The notes under the pieces: generated by a model | Told to the model about the DNA's origin: nothing | The model's input: only the letters and a program-made list of their open reading frames with translations | The model's database searches: none | DNA from: Pseudomonadota bacterium | GTDB lineage: Bacteria; Pseudomonadota; Gammaproteobacteria; SURF-13 | DNA length: 50,199 nt | Assembly: GCA_027624315.1 (NCBI GenBank) | Contig: JAQBXX010000007.1 | Coordinates: forward strand, 1 to 50,199 | Reading direction: 5' to 3' | In this document: piece after piece, positions 24,170 through 31,694 of the stretch | Position numbering within the stretch: position 1 is the first letter of the stretch | How the letters are laid out: the number at the start of each line of letters is the position of its first letter | Program-made: the position numbers and the translations under genes

Positions 24170-26806
24170 CTATTTCCCGGCGCGCAGCTCACGGTCAAGC
24201 GGGGCAGCGGCGGCAAAGCGCGCGCGCAGGCGTTTGGCCTCGTCGGCATCGCCCGCCGCCTGCTCCAGATGCCACAGAGCGCGTAGCGCCTCGGCGTGAT
24301 CGGGCCGCACCGCGAGCACCCTCTGCAACGCCATGCGTTTATCCATACCTTGTTTCAACGCTTGCGGCAGAGTGGCGAACATGGCGTCCGCCAGCGCAAA
24401 ACCGATCCAGCGGTCGCGCGGATTCGCCTCATGGGCCAGGCGCAACAGCCGCGCGTCTTCGCCCTCGCCCTGTAAACTCATGCGCCAGCCGCGCAGCGCA
24501 AGTTCGGTGGCGACGTAGGCACGCTCGAAAGCCGCGCGGTCTGCCTCCGCCACCTGTAATTCCCGCGCCGCCTGCTCCAGGCCTGGCCGCGCCGCCAACA
24601 TCCGGTCGAGCAGCGTGACCAGATGCGCGCCGCCGCCGTAGCGCGCGCGCGGCAGGCGGAACTCAATGCGCGGCGCCCACTCTTCCTGCAGCGGCACCGC
24701 ACGCGGCGCGATGGCACCCCAGTAACGTCCGAGCCAAGTCCACGGCCCTTCACCCCCGGTGGCCAGCTCCTGCACGCCTGCGGCCAGCCGGTTTAGATTC
24801 GCCAGCACAGCGGGCGCACCGGAGACATGGTTCTGCGGGCCCACCAGCGCAAGATGCAGCCCGTCGACAAACAGCACCGCGCCCGGGAACACATGACGAA
24901 AACTCTCCAGTACGGTGTCCAGCGCATCCGGATCGAACTGGTTGAGCGCAATCCATTGCACGAACAGGCCGCCGGGTGCGAGACGCGCACGCGCACGCTC
25001 AAACTGTTGCACCGACAGCAGCGCGCTGTGGCCGGCGAGGTCGGGGTGGAACAGGTCGCCGATGATGACATCATAGTGCGCGGGGTTTGCGCGCAGAAAG
25101 CGCCGCGCATCGTCGCGCGTTACGCGCATGGTGGCGAGCACGCCGCCGTTCACCGGCGCAAACCAGTCGCGCGCAGCAATGATGGCGCCTTGCGACAATT
25201 CCACGGCCGTGCGATCAAGATCAGGATACGGCAGCGAACCGGCGGCGGAGATGCCGGTGCCCAACCCCAGAAACAACACCGAATGCGGCGCTGGGTGCAA
25301 CAGCAGCGGCAGGCGCGCCTGATTTTCCTGCACCGCGACGGCGGCCTGGTCGCTGGCGGCCTCCATGCGCTGCAGGTCGGTAAGCAGCACGCGCTGTCCA
25401 TCGGCGCGCTCAATCACGTGCGTGATGGCGATGGCATCTTCGTGCCGGGAAAGATCGCGTGTATCGGCCTGCGCCATCGGCAACAGGCGTGCCACCGGCG
25501 GCAACTCGCGCACCGGAAACATCAGCACCCCCAGACCCAGCACGCTCGCGGCCACCACGGCGTAACGCGCACGCGGCGCATCGGCCCAGACCCAGCCGCA
25601 GACGAGCAACAACAGTGCCGCAACGCATACCGTGCCCGGTGCGCCGAGCTGTGGCAGCAGTATCACACCGGCCATGATCGCACCGAGCATCGCACCGAGC
25701 GAGTTCACTCCGTAGAGCCAGAGGCCGCTGTGCGTGCCCTGCGCGTAGCGCTGGCTGAGCAGCGGCAGCCAGGCGCCGAGCGCGAGCGTCACCGGTAACG
25801 TGATGAGCATCAGCACCAGCGACTGCGCAATGATCGCGCCCGCCAGACTGTCGAACTGCGCCTGCTCCGCCCAGGCCGACAGCCACGGCAACCACCACAG
25901 ACTGAGCACGGCAAACACGCTCGCACACAGCGGCAGCACACTGAACCAGACCGCGCCCTTCATGCGTCGCGCCAGCAGACTGCCCGCGCCGATGCCGAAC
26001 AGAAACACCGCGAGCAGCACGGCGAGCACATATTCGGTGCGCAGCAACACCATGCCGTATAAACGCGTCCAGCCAATCTCCAGCATCAGCGCGCCCGCGC
26101 CAATACCGGCGTAGGCCCAGAGCGAGAGCGCCGGGGGGCGGTGCACGGAGACTTCTGCGGCCTCATCTGATGTACGCGGTACGATACTGGCGAGCAACAG
26201 CGCCGCAATCCCCACGGCGAGGCCCGCGCCTGCCATCCAGTACAACGCCGCCGTCCAGCCCAGCAGCGGCAACAGCCACAGCGGCAGCAGCGCGCCCAGT
26301 GCCGCGCCGCAGGTGTTCAACCCGTAGAGCACGCCCAGCGACAACTGGGCCGCGCGCGCCGCCTTGAGCGCCAGCGCAAACCCCACGCCCATCACAATCG
26401 CAGGCAGCATCAGCAACAGCAGCGCCGCCACACCTTGCAGCGCGTACCAAGCCGTCAGGCCGGTATGCGGCGCAAGTGCATTCAGCATGGTCTCCTGCGC
26501 CCGCAGCAAGGAAGGTGATGCGAAGGCATAGGCCGCCAGGCCGAGCTCCAGCAGGGCGAACACCGCCAGCGGAGCGCGCGTATGCCGGCTCACGCGCATG
26601 CCCCACAGGCTGCCCACACCCAGCCCGCCCATGAAGGCGGCCGTCACCGCCACCACGCCGAAGATGCTCACACCGAACTGCAGCGCGAGCACGCGCGCCC
26701 ACAGTACTTCGTAGGCCAGGCTGGTGAGTCCCGAGAGTGCGTAAATCAGGGCCAATAACAGCGCCGGCATCTGCGCCGACGCACGGGCCGGTATCATCAG
26801 ACGCAT
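24170..26806 (-). CDS. Fused MFS-like membrane domain and spermidine-synthase-like domain
   Basis: 878 aa from ATG 26806; other in-frame ATGs at 26797 and 26770 are possible. Residues ~10-440 are hydrophobic, about 12 or more helices, opening ALIYALSGLTSLAYEVLWARVL as in this fusion family. At ~515-690 is a Rossmann domain (LFLGLGTGISAAGSLPYPDLDRTAVELS, VIIGDLFHPDLAG, LAPGGLFVQW) like spermidine synthase. The C-terminus (~770-870) is helical and TPR-like. The real substrate of such fusions is unknown, and polyamine synthesis should not be assumed. It lies inside the minus-strand oxidase series, 82 bases upstream of ccoG. Confidence 0.85.
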   Translation of the reverse strand: MRLMIPARASAQMPALLLALIYALSGLTSLAYEVLWARVLALQFGVSIFGVVAVTAAFMGGLGVGSLWGMRVSRHTRAPLAVFALLELGLAAYAFASPSLLRAQETMLNALAPHTGLTAWYALQGVAALLLLMLPAIVMGVGFALALKAARAAQLSLGVLYGLNTCGAALGALLPLWLLPLLGWTAALYWMAGAGLAVGIAALLLASIVPRTSDEAAEVSVHRPPALSLWAYAGIGAGALMLEIGWTRLYGMVLLRTEYVLAVLLAVFLFGIGAGSLLARRMKGAVWFSVLPLCASVFAVLSLWWLPWLSAWAEQAQFDSLAGAIIAQSLVLMLITLPVTLALGAWLPLLSQRYAQGTHSGLWLYGVNSLGAMLGAIMAGVILLPQLGAPGTVCVAALLLLVCGWVWADAPRARYAVVAASVLGLGVLMFPVRELPPVARLLPMAQADTRDLSRHEDAIAITHVIERADGQRVLLTDLQRMEAASDQAAVAVQENQARLPLLLHPAPHSVLFLGLGTGISAAGSLPYPDLDRTAVELSQGAIIAARDWFAPVNGGVLATMRVTRDDARRFLRANPAHYDVIIGDLFHPDLAGHSALLSVQQFERARARLAPGGLFVQWIALNQFDPDALDTVLESFRHVFPGAVLFVDGLHLALVGPQNHVSGAPAVLANLNRLAAGVQELATGGEGPWTWLGRYWGAIAPRAVPLQEEWAPRIEFRLPRARYGGGAHLVTLLDRMLAARPGLEQAARELQVAEADRAAFERAYVATELALRGWRMSLQGEGEDARLLRLAHEANPRDRWIGFALADAMFATLPQALKQGMDKRMALQRVLAVRPDHAEALRALWHLEQAAGDADEAKRLRARFAAAAPLDRELRAGK

Positions 26807-26819
26807 GAGGAACAAAATG

Positions 26820-27191
26820 TCAGAATGGATAGAACCAGACGATGGCCACGATCGCATGAATGATCGCGAGCGTGAAACTGAATCCTGCAGAGATCATGTG
26901 CGCCACAAATACCGGCTTGCCGTACACCGCCATCGCGATACCGAGACCCACAGTGGTGGCAATGCCGATCAACAGCGCAACGCCCATGATGAACAGGACT
27001 TGGTGCCTTTCCTTCTGCACGATGGCCTCAGGGACGCGACTTTTTTCCGCCTCTGCGCTGATAAATCCTTGCATCACCTGCTCGCCGCTGCTGGGGGCGA
27101 TGGCGCTCACGCTTGGCCCCGCGAACAGACACAGCGCGAGACCTACACAACGCGCAACATCAGCGCGGCTCATCATCCCGCCCTGGCTCAT
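26820..27191 (-). CDS. Small membrane protein with signal peptide and intramembrane histidines
   Basis: 123 aa. An N-terminal signal-like helix ends near PSVSA. A periplasmic stretch (VMQGFISAEAEKSRVPEAIVQKERHQ) is followed by three hydrophobic segments including VFVAHMISAG and FTLAIIHAIVAIVWFYPF. The histidines within membrane helices could bind haem, but this is speculation. Starts at 27176 or 27173 are also possible. It overlaps the preceding 79-aa gene by 32 bases. Confidence 0.65.
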   Translation of the reverse strand: MSQGGMMSRADVARCVGLALCLFAGPSVSAIAPSSGEQVMQGFISAEAEKSRVPEAIVQKERHQVLFIMGVALLIGIATTVGLGIAMAVYGKPVFVAHMISAGFSFTLAIIHAIVAIVWFYPF

Positions 27192-27399
27192 CCTTTTGCC
27201 GTGCGGCGCGGCGCCAATATATCCACATCAGCACGGCAAACGGCGCCAACACCAGCGGCGCCAGCACCAGAAAAATGTACCATATCGTGTCGATGGTGAC
27301 GTGCAGATAGCGATAGCTGTCCACCGCGTGGGCCTGTAGCGGCAACATGCACACCGCCAGCGCAAGGGCCAAGATCAAGGCTTTAATATGTTTACTCAT
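27160..27399 (-). CDS. 79-residue membrane protein with cleavable signal
   Basis: Signal peptide MSKHIKALILALALAVCMLP then QAHAVDSYRYLHVTIDT, one TM helix (YIFLVLAPLVLAPFAVLMWIYW) and a charged tail RRAARQKDEPGRDDEPR. Its ATG overlaps the SUMF1-type gene by 4 bases, so it is coupled. The layout of a short exported segment plus a helix suggests a small structural or assembly subunit. No family is recognised. Confidence 0.7.
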   Translation of the reverse strand: MSKHIKALILALALAVCMLPLQAHAVDSYRYLHVTIDTIWYIFLVLAPLVLAPFAVLMWIYWRRAARQKDEPGRDDEPR

Positions 27400-28469
27400 G
27401 GTGTGGTGCCTGTGGTTTCTTCCACATCCTGCGCGCAGCGGAAGCCGAAGAAATCCGAGGCATAATAAGGCAGCGAATAATTGCGGTGGTAGGTGGCGGT
27501 GGAAAAAGGATCACTCTTCCATGAACCACCGCGCATGGCCTTATAGGTCTTGTCGTTGGTGACCAAATCCACCACCTTCAGGCTGCGATTTTCCGCAGAA
27601 GAAACCACGCCGCCTTTCCCTTTGAATAAATCCGCCGGGGCATCGCTGCCCGGATACGGCTGCAAATCACTCGCCGTCCACTCGCTTACATTGCCTGCCA
27701 TGTCCATCACGCCATACGGGCTGGCACCTTGCGGATATTGCGTCACCGGCGTGGTGTTACCCACATTGTAATAGGTATTGAGCCGGCTCACGTCCATCAC
27801 TTCGCCCCATGGCCAGCGCCTGCCGTCGGTGCCGCGTGCGGCCTTCTCCCACTCCGCTTCGGTGGGCAAACGCTTGCTCGCCCACTTGGCATATCTTGCG
27901 GCGTCATGCCACGAGACCAGCGTCACCGGGTGCAGCTCCTGGCCATTGGGAATCTTGCCGCCGCCCCAGCTCGGCGGCGGATGATGTCCTGAGGCCACCA
28001 CGAAGCGGGCGTATTGGGCGTTGGTCACGGGGTATTTGTCAATGCGGTAGGCCGGCAGCGTCACCTTGTGCCGGGGGTGATTCTGCACGTCGGCGCGCGC
28101 GCTGTCGGTACCCATGATGAAATCACCCGCCGGAATCAGGATTACGGTACTCAACTCGCGCCACTGTTGCGGCGTAAGCAGCTCTTCCACTTCCAGCGGT
28201 TTGTAGAGATTGGTCACCCTTTCGACCTCCCCCGCAATACGCACCGCCTCTTCGCCTGCTGCGCGGATGCGTGATTTTTCATTGCCGAGATCGTAGGTGG
28301 CCTTGCTGCGCATTTCCTCCATACGGTTCGCGCCGAGCTGGATCACGTGCACGCTGCCGCCAATCATCGCCAGCGCGACGCACATCACGATGGTAGCGAC
28401 CAGATAGCGTTTGCGTTTGGCGCGCTCTGCACTGTTCAGCGCGTGGTGGCGTTGCGGTTCGACCTTCAT
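27396..28469 (-). CDS. Membrane-anchored SUMF1/FGE-fold protein lacking catalytic cysteines
   Basis: 357 aa. An N-terminal TM anchor (~22-44) is followed by a helical linker and then a SUMF1 (formylglycine-generating-enzyme) domain at ~107-347. That domain shows ILIPAGDFIMGTDSARAD, YRIDKYPVTNAQYARFV, VSWHDAARYAKWASKRLPTEAEWEKAARG, GVMDMAGNVSEWTAS and MRGGSWKSDP...GFRCA. True FGEs use a Cys pair four residues apart after GGSW; here the segment has none, so formylglycine formation is unlikely. SUMF1-fold proteins also occur beside nitrite reductase (NirV) and in ergothioneine synthesis. Its setting between cytochrome and membrane genes points to oxidase assembly (inference). Confidence 0.88.
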   Translation of the reverse strand: MKVEPQRHHALNSAERAKRKRYLVATIVMCVALAMIGGSVHVIQLGANRMEEMRSKATYDLGNEKSRIRAAGEEAVRIAGEVERVTNLYKPLEVEELLTPQQWRELSTVILIPAGDFIMGTDSARADVQNHPRHKVTLPAYRIDKYPVTNAQYARFVVASGHHPPPSWGGGKIPNGQELHPVTLVSWHDAARYAKWASKRLPTEAEWEKAARGTDGRRWPWGEVMDVSRLNTYYNVGNTTPVTQYPQGASPYGVMDMAGNVSEWTASDLQPYPGSDAPADLFKGKGGVVSSAENRSLKVVDLVTNDKTYKAMRGGSWKSDPFSTATYHRNYSLPYYASDFFGFRCAQDVEETTGTTP

Positions 28470-28478
28470 GACGACCGC

Positions 28479-28979
28479 CTAGCGGGCTGCCTGGGGCCGG
28501 TAATCCTTTCCGGTGAGTTTTTCATACTCGGCCTTGCGCGTTTCTTCCAGATACCAGTCCTGCACCTTGAGGCCCGCCATATAGGCGGCCAGCACGCGCC
28601 GCTCGTGCTCCGGCAGGTGTGCATAAGACGGCATGCGGTACTGTTGCTTCAGGCGCGAGGGCAGTATCGACTGCGGATCGGGGGCGGAGAAGTAATTGTA
28701 AAACCACGTCTCGTCGCGCAACGAGCCGATACCATCCAGCGCCGGGGCCGGTACCGACTCGAGCATGTTGCGCATGGTCCAGAGTGTGTGGCAGTTCTTG
28801 CAGTTCAGTTGGCGGTAAAGATCAGACCCCGCGCGCGTGATCTCAGGTGTTGCGGTGCTATAGAAGGGAATGCCGGGATCGGGCTCCTGCTGCGTGCCGA
28901 GTTGCCAGAGCGTCTTGCCCACGGCCCACAGGGCAATGGCCGCAATGAGGCCCCATATCCATTTTTCACCTGTACGCAC
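28479..28979 (-). CDS. Membrane-anchored monohaem cytochrome c
   Basis: 166 aa. N-terminal anchor helix WIWGLIAAIALWAVGKTLW, then a haem motif CKNCH (C60, C63, H64). LDGIGSLRDETWFYNYFSAPDP follows, and the likely axial Met is in YRMPSYAHLPEHERRVLAAY. The fold is that of small class-I cytochromes like the CcoO or CcoP haem arms. It follows the SUMF1-type gene's upstream side with a 9-base gap, so both are co-transcribed. It could supply electrons that the haem-less CcoP-position protein cannot. Confidence 0.88.
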   Translation of the reverse strand: MRTGEKWIWGLIAAIALWAVGKTLWQLGTQQEPDPGIPFYSTATPEITRAGSDLYRQLNCKNCHTLWTMRNMLESVPAPALDGIGSLRDETWFYNYFSAPDPQSILPSRLKQQYRMPSYAHLPEHERRVLAAYMAGLKVQDWYLEETRKAEYEKLTGKDYRPQAAR

Positions 28980-28990
28980 GGGGCGGGCGA

Positions 28991-29195
28991 ATCAATTTGA
29001 TTTCACACTGCGCGGCATGAACCCGCGCGGGCGACCAAAGGGGGCGAGATGTGCAACATCGAGCGGGCGGACATGGATGTTCGCCCTGGACTTGTACGCG
29101 AAGCAGGATGCGCAAGCGTACAAGGCTGCACTTCTCCCCTTTGGAAACCCCAAGGCTTTGAACCCGCAGCGAGCTGCGGGATATAAATTAATCAC
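28991..29195 (+). repeat. Dispersed intergenic repeat, copy 2 (longer form)
   Basis: Same outer blocks and orientation as 21818-21945. An extra ~80 bases contain GCGGACATGGATGTTCGCC, a near-palindrome around CATGGATG, and a CTTGTACGC...GCGTACAAG inverted pair. The reverse strand makes an open frame of 67 codons with KALGFPKGRSAALYACAS and HLAPFGRPRG. Such frames recur with this repeat in many genomes and are not genes. It splits the minus-strand series between the CcoS-like and cytochrome genes. Confidence 0.82.
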
Positions 29196-29215
29196 GATTG
29201 GTGTCGTGCAGGGCG

Positions 29216-29473
29216 TTAGCTGTGCTTGTGTTCCTTGAGCAGTTCTTCGCGGCGCTTGATCTGCCGCGCCAGCACTTCCCTGCTCTTGGCGTATTCCGCC
29301 GGATCCATGCGCTCCTCGTCACTTTCGTTGAACATCACGTACTTGATGTCTTCATCGAACTGTTCATTGCGCATCGCCCAGCGGATGCCGAACGCCACCG
29401 CCACCAGAATCAGCGCGCCCACCACCAGCCAGAGATAGATCGTCCAGCCGTCAACCAACATATCTGCATTCAT
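29216..29473 (-). CDS. CcoS-like small membrane protein
   Basis: 85 aa. One TM helix (YLWLVVGALILVAVAFGI) is followed by RWAMRNEQFDEDIKYVMFNE, matching the CcoS pattern helix-W-x(2-3)-(R/S)xxQFDD. CcoS is needed for cofactor insertion in cbb3 oxidase. The C-terminal charged extension (REVLARQIKRREELLKEHKHS) is longer than in usual CcoS. AGGAG precedes the ATG by 6-7 bases. Its presence in this series supports the cbb3-type assignment. Confidence 0.72.
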   Translation of the reverse strand: MNADMLVDGWTIYLWLVVGALILVAVAFGIRWAMRNEQFDEDIKYVMFNESDEERMDPAEYAKSREVLARQIKRREELLKEHKHS

Positions 29474-29482
29474 AACTCGCTC

Positions 29483-29797
29483 CTAAAGAAGGTAACCGCC
29501 CAGCAGTTGCAGCGCGCCCAGTATGACCGCCACTACGATGCCGAGAAAAATCCAGGCAAACAGCCACTTTTCACCGCGCTTCAATCCTTTGGCATGCTTG
29601 CCTGCCATAAATCCCATCACAATGCTGGCAAAGAAGATGATGGTCAGCAGCATGAAAAAGAATACGCCGATGCTGAACTGCTGGCTATAGATGCTATCCA
29701 CCCCGTGATCGTCGGCCACCGGATCCTGCACTTGCAGCGCAATATGACCGGCTGGTGCAGTGGTGTCTGTGTGCTGCATTGGGCTGAGGCTGGACAC
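29483..29797 (-). CDS. 104-residue two-helix membrane protein, possibly leaderless
   Basis: It reads from a GTG at 29797 (alternative ATG 29779). Helices are FSIGVFFFMLLTIIFFASIVMGFM and WLFAWIFLGIVVAVILGALQLL, joined by AGKHAKGLKRGEK. The N-terminus is exported and His/Asp-rich (QHTDTT, DDHGVDS). A perfect TATAAT lies 7 bases before the GTG and no ribosome-binding site is visible, so a leaderless message is possible. It is the first gene after the terminator of the CcoNO unit. Family not recognised. Confidence 0.68.
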   Translation of the reverse strand: MSSLSPMQHTDTTAPAGHIALQVQDPVADDHGVDSIYSQQFSIGVFFFMLLTIIFFASIVMGFMAGKHAKGLKRGEKWLFAWIFLGIVVAVILGALQLLGGYLL

Positions 29798-29804
29798 GGA
29801 ATGT

Positions 29805-29810
29805 ATTATA
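29805..29810 (-). promoter_or_regulatory. Perfect -10 box TATAAT for the downstream accessory unit
   Basis: On the minus strand TATAAT is followed after 7 bases by the GTG at 29797, so transcription would begin at or next to the start codon. The expected -35 region is poor (no TTGACA-like hexamer at 16-18 bases), so an activator may be needed. Confidence 0.45.
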
Positions 29811-29822
29811 CGCGCTATTGCT

Positions 29823-29858
29823 CAAAACGACGATGCCGCTCGTTAGAGCGGCATCGTC
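29823..29858 (-). terminator. Terminator after the CcoNO-like unit
   Basis: On the minus strand a perfect 13-bp stem, GACGATGCCGCTC / GAGCGGCATCGTC with a 4-base loop, is followed by GTTTTG. It lies 34 bases past the CcoQ-like gene and before the TATAAT of the next unit, so it separates two transcripts. Confidence 0.75.
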
Positions 29859-29891
29859 TCACATCGGCAAGTACCGGCGAATCGCCGCCCG

Positions 29892-30017
29892 CTACTTCTT
29901 CTTTTTGTAGAGATTGGGTGCGTAGCGGTCAACGATAAAGTTGTACAGCACCGGCACCAGCAAAGCTACCAATGTTACTCCGGCCAGAACCAGCGGCGGG
30001 TTGTCGATATCTATCAT
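29892..30017 (-). CDS. CcoQ-like 41-residue membrane peptide
   Basis: MIDIDNPPLVLAGVTLVALL then VPVLYNFIVDRYAPNLYKKKK: a single helix with a basic tail. GAGGAGAG stands 4 bases before the ATG, and the start overlaps the upstream stop by ATGA, so translation is well supported. The position right after the CcoP-position gene and the size match CcoQ, a short stabilising subunit of cbb3 oxidases. Sequence likeness alone would not prove it. Confidence 0.72.
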   Translation of the reverse strand: MIDIDNPPLVLAGVTLVALLVPVLYNFIVDRYAPNLYKKKK

Positions 30018-30703
30018 GCTACTCTCCTCTTTTGGCCATGCACGCTCAGTTCGGCAATCTCGGCGTCGCTCAGCATACGCTCATTGCCGTGGCGCGGCTG
30101 TACGGTGTTGGGGGGCAGGCGCTTCACCACGATCATCACCGCGAAACAGAAATAGATCACGTAGAAGATATCGATAGTGTAGCCTATATCCCACCACGGT
30201 TGCTGCCGCACCTGGGTACCGTCAGCGCGCAGATTGCCTTCGAAATTGGCCAGCACCACCTTGTTGCCTACTACAGTGTAGTCATCCAGCACCACACCTT
30301 GCGCCTTGAGCGCCTCTATCTGGGGCCGGATGGTACGCAGATCATCCATGCTGATGGGGTGATTGATGTGTGGCGTGGCATATTTTGAGCCACTTTCACT
30401 CGCCTTCTTCACCATATAGTCCATTTGTGCAGCGTCGTTCGGCAGCGCCTGCACCTCCGGGCTGTCCATCGTTGCCACAAACTCTTCGTAGATGGCGGCG
30501 GTGGGACGCTGGCCCCATAACGGGAAGGTAATAAGATAGGCAGATATGATCGTCAGCACCAGCAAATAAACGACCGGCTGCGGCAGGCGGTTATTGTTTT
30601 CCATAATTCCGCCCATGCTCTCCGCTTCCCATACTTCCATGGCGGTCTTGTTTTGCTCATCACTGGTCAATGTACGCAGTGGATTATCAAATCTCCAAGT
30701 CAT
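30014..30703 (-). CDS. CcoP-position membrane protein without haem motifs
   Basis: 229 aa; GGAGGAG precedes the ATG. NNRLPQPVVYLLVLTIISAYL at ~37-57 resembles the NNPLPRWW-helix start of CcoP. It is followed by FPLWGQRP, a ~100-residue exported domain (MDDLRTIRPQIEALKAQGVVL, NKVVLANFEGNLRADGTQVRQQPWWDIGY), a second helix (IDIFYVIYFCFAVMIVV) and a cytoplasmic tail. There is no CXXCH at all, whereas CcoP carries two haems c. It shares the FPxWGxRP/WxDxG pattern with the 141-aa protein at 22319. I infer a structural replacement for CcoP. Confidence 0.75.
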   Translation of the reverse strand: MTWRFDNPLRTLTSDEQNKTAMEVWEAESMGGIMENNNRLPQPVVYLLVLTIISAYLITFPLWGQRPTAAIYEEFVATMDSPEVQALPNDAAQMDYMVKKASESGSKYATPHINHPISMDDLRTIRPQIEALKAQGVVLDDYTVVGNKVVLANFEGNLRADGTQVRQQPWWDIGYTIDIFYVIYFCFAVMIVVKRLPPNTVQPRHGNERMLSDAEIAELSVHGQKRRVA

Positions 30704-30716
30704 GACACTCCTCCTA

Positions 30717-31667
30717 CTACTTCAGGTTCAAGACGAAGTCTATGAGATAGCGAATCTCACTATCGCTACGGTAGTTCGGCACCTCGGGCGGCGTGACGCG
30801 CTCGCCGTTGCGGTACTCGACGAACTCCTTGCGCCAGGCGGCGTAATCGATCTGGTCGCCATTGGCGTCGGTTTTGCCCCACAGATAATCAAAGCGCGGC
30901 ATGATCGAGTGCGGCTGCACCAGGCGCGGATTGAAAAAGTGCATCATCATCCACTCTTTCGATGAGTTGCGTGAACCCACGTGCAGCAGATCGGGCGCCT
31001 TGCGATCCGAGCCGAACGTGGTCGGTGACTCGCCATTGAAGTCGCCCAGGTAGGGCGGTGCGCCGAAATACTGGAAGTCCTGCGTCTGCTCGGGCAGCAG
31101 GGTGTGGCACCACCAGCAGCCCTCACGCACGAAGATGGTCTTGCCCGCACCTGCATGGCTCGTGTTGGCATCACCAGCGACCTTCAGTACGGCATCCGGG
31201 CTCCATCCGCGTGTCGCGCTGACATTTTCGATATACGGATAGGCCTTGCCGTTGTGCTCGCCGCTGCGCACCAGGAACACCGCACCCTGCGCCTCACTGG
31301 CCTCGTTGATCTTGCCCTGCTCCACGCTCAGCACGTCAGAGCCCGCACCCAGCACCTTGGGGTGCAGAATACCGCTCGGAAAGCGCGCGTTGGCAGGGAA
31401 CACGTAGGCATGCACCGGCTCCATCACGGCGTCCGTCTGCGGATCCTGCTTTAGCAGAACCTTGAGCGGTTTGTTGGCGCCGGTCAGGAACATATCATCC
31501 GGGTTCCAGCCGCTGTTGAAGCCGTAGGTCAACTGCTTCTCCAGGGCAAGCGCCGTGGAACCGACGGAGAAGATGTTAAAGCTCGGCACCACCAGCGTGA
31601 TGAACATGGACAAGCTGAGTGCTGCGCCGAACATCACGGCGCCGATTCGATATTCTCTAAAAGCCAC
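30717..31667 (-). CDS. ccoO: cbb3-type oxidase monohaem subunit CcoO with large insert
   Basis: 316 aa from GTG 31667 with AGGGAG upstream. The N-terminal anchor is VMFGAALSLSMFITLVVPSF. The haem motif is CWWCH (C184, C187, H188) in FVREGCWWCHTLLPEQ, followed by family marks APPYLGDFNGE, FGSDRKAPDLLHVGSR, FNPRLVQPHSIMPRFDYL (axial Met) and YLIDFVLNLK. In ordinary CcoO (~200 aa) the haem site comes soon after the anchor. Here ~120 extra residues (about 45-170), including HAYVFPANARFPSGILHPKV and a Trp/Asp-rich part, lie between. The inserted domain is unrecognised. It is 12 bases from the next gene and 27 from ccoN. Confidence 0.88.
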   Translation of the reverse strand: MAFREYRIGAVMFGAALSLSMFITLVVPSFNIFSVGSTALALEKQLTYGFNSGWNPDDMFLTGANKPLKVLLKQDPQTDAVMEPVHAYVFPANARFPSGILHPKVLGAGSDVLSVEQGKINEASEAQGAVFLVRSGEHNGKAYPYIENVSATRGWSPDAVLKVAGDANTSHAGAGKTIFVREGCWWCHTLLPEQTQDFQYFGAPPYLGDFNGESPTTFGSDRKAPDLLHVGSRNSSKEWMMMHFFNPRLVQPHSIMPRFDYLWGKTDANGDQIDYAAWRKEFVEYRNGERVTPPEVPNYRSDSEIRYLIDFVLNLK

Positions 31668-31694
31668 GTTAAGCTCCCTTAAATTTCTACAGAA

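Noticed and set aside
28992-29195. 67-codon minus-strand reading frame with KALGFPKGRSAALYACAS
   Set aside because: It lies wholly in the dispersed repeat and a variant of it reappears at 21818-21945; it is a repeat by-product and not a gene.
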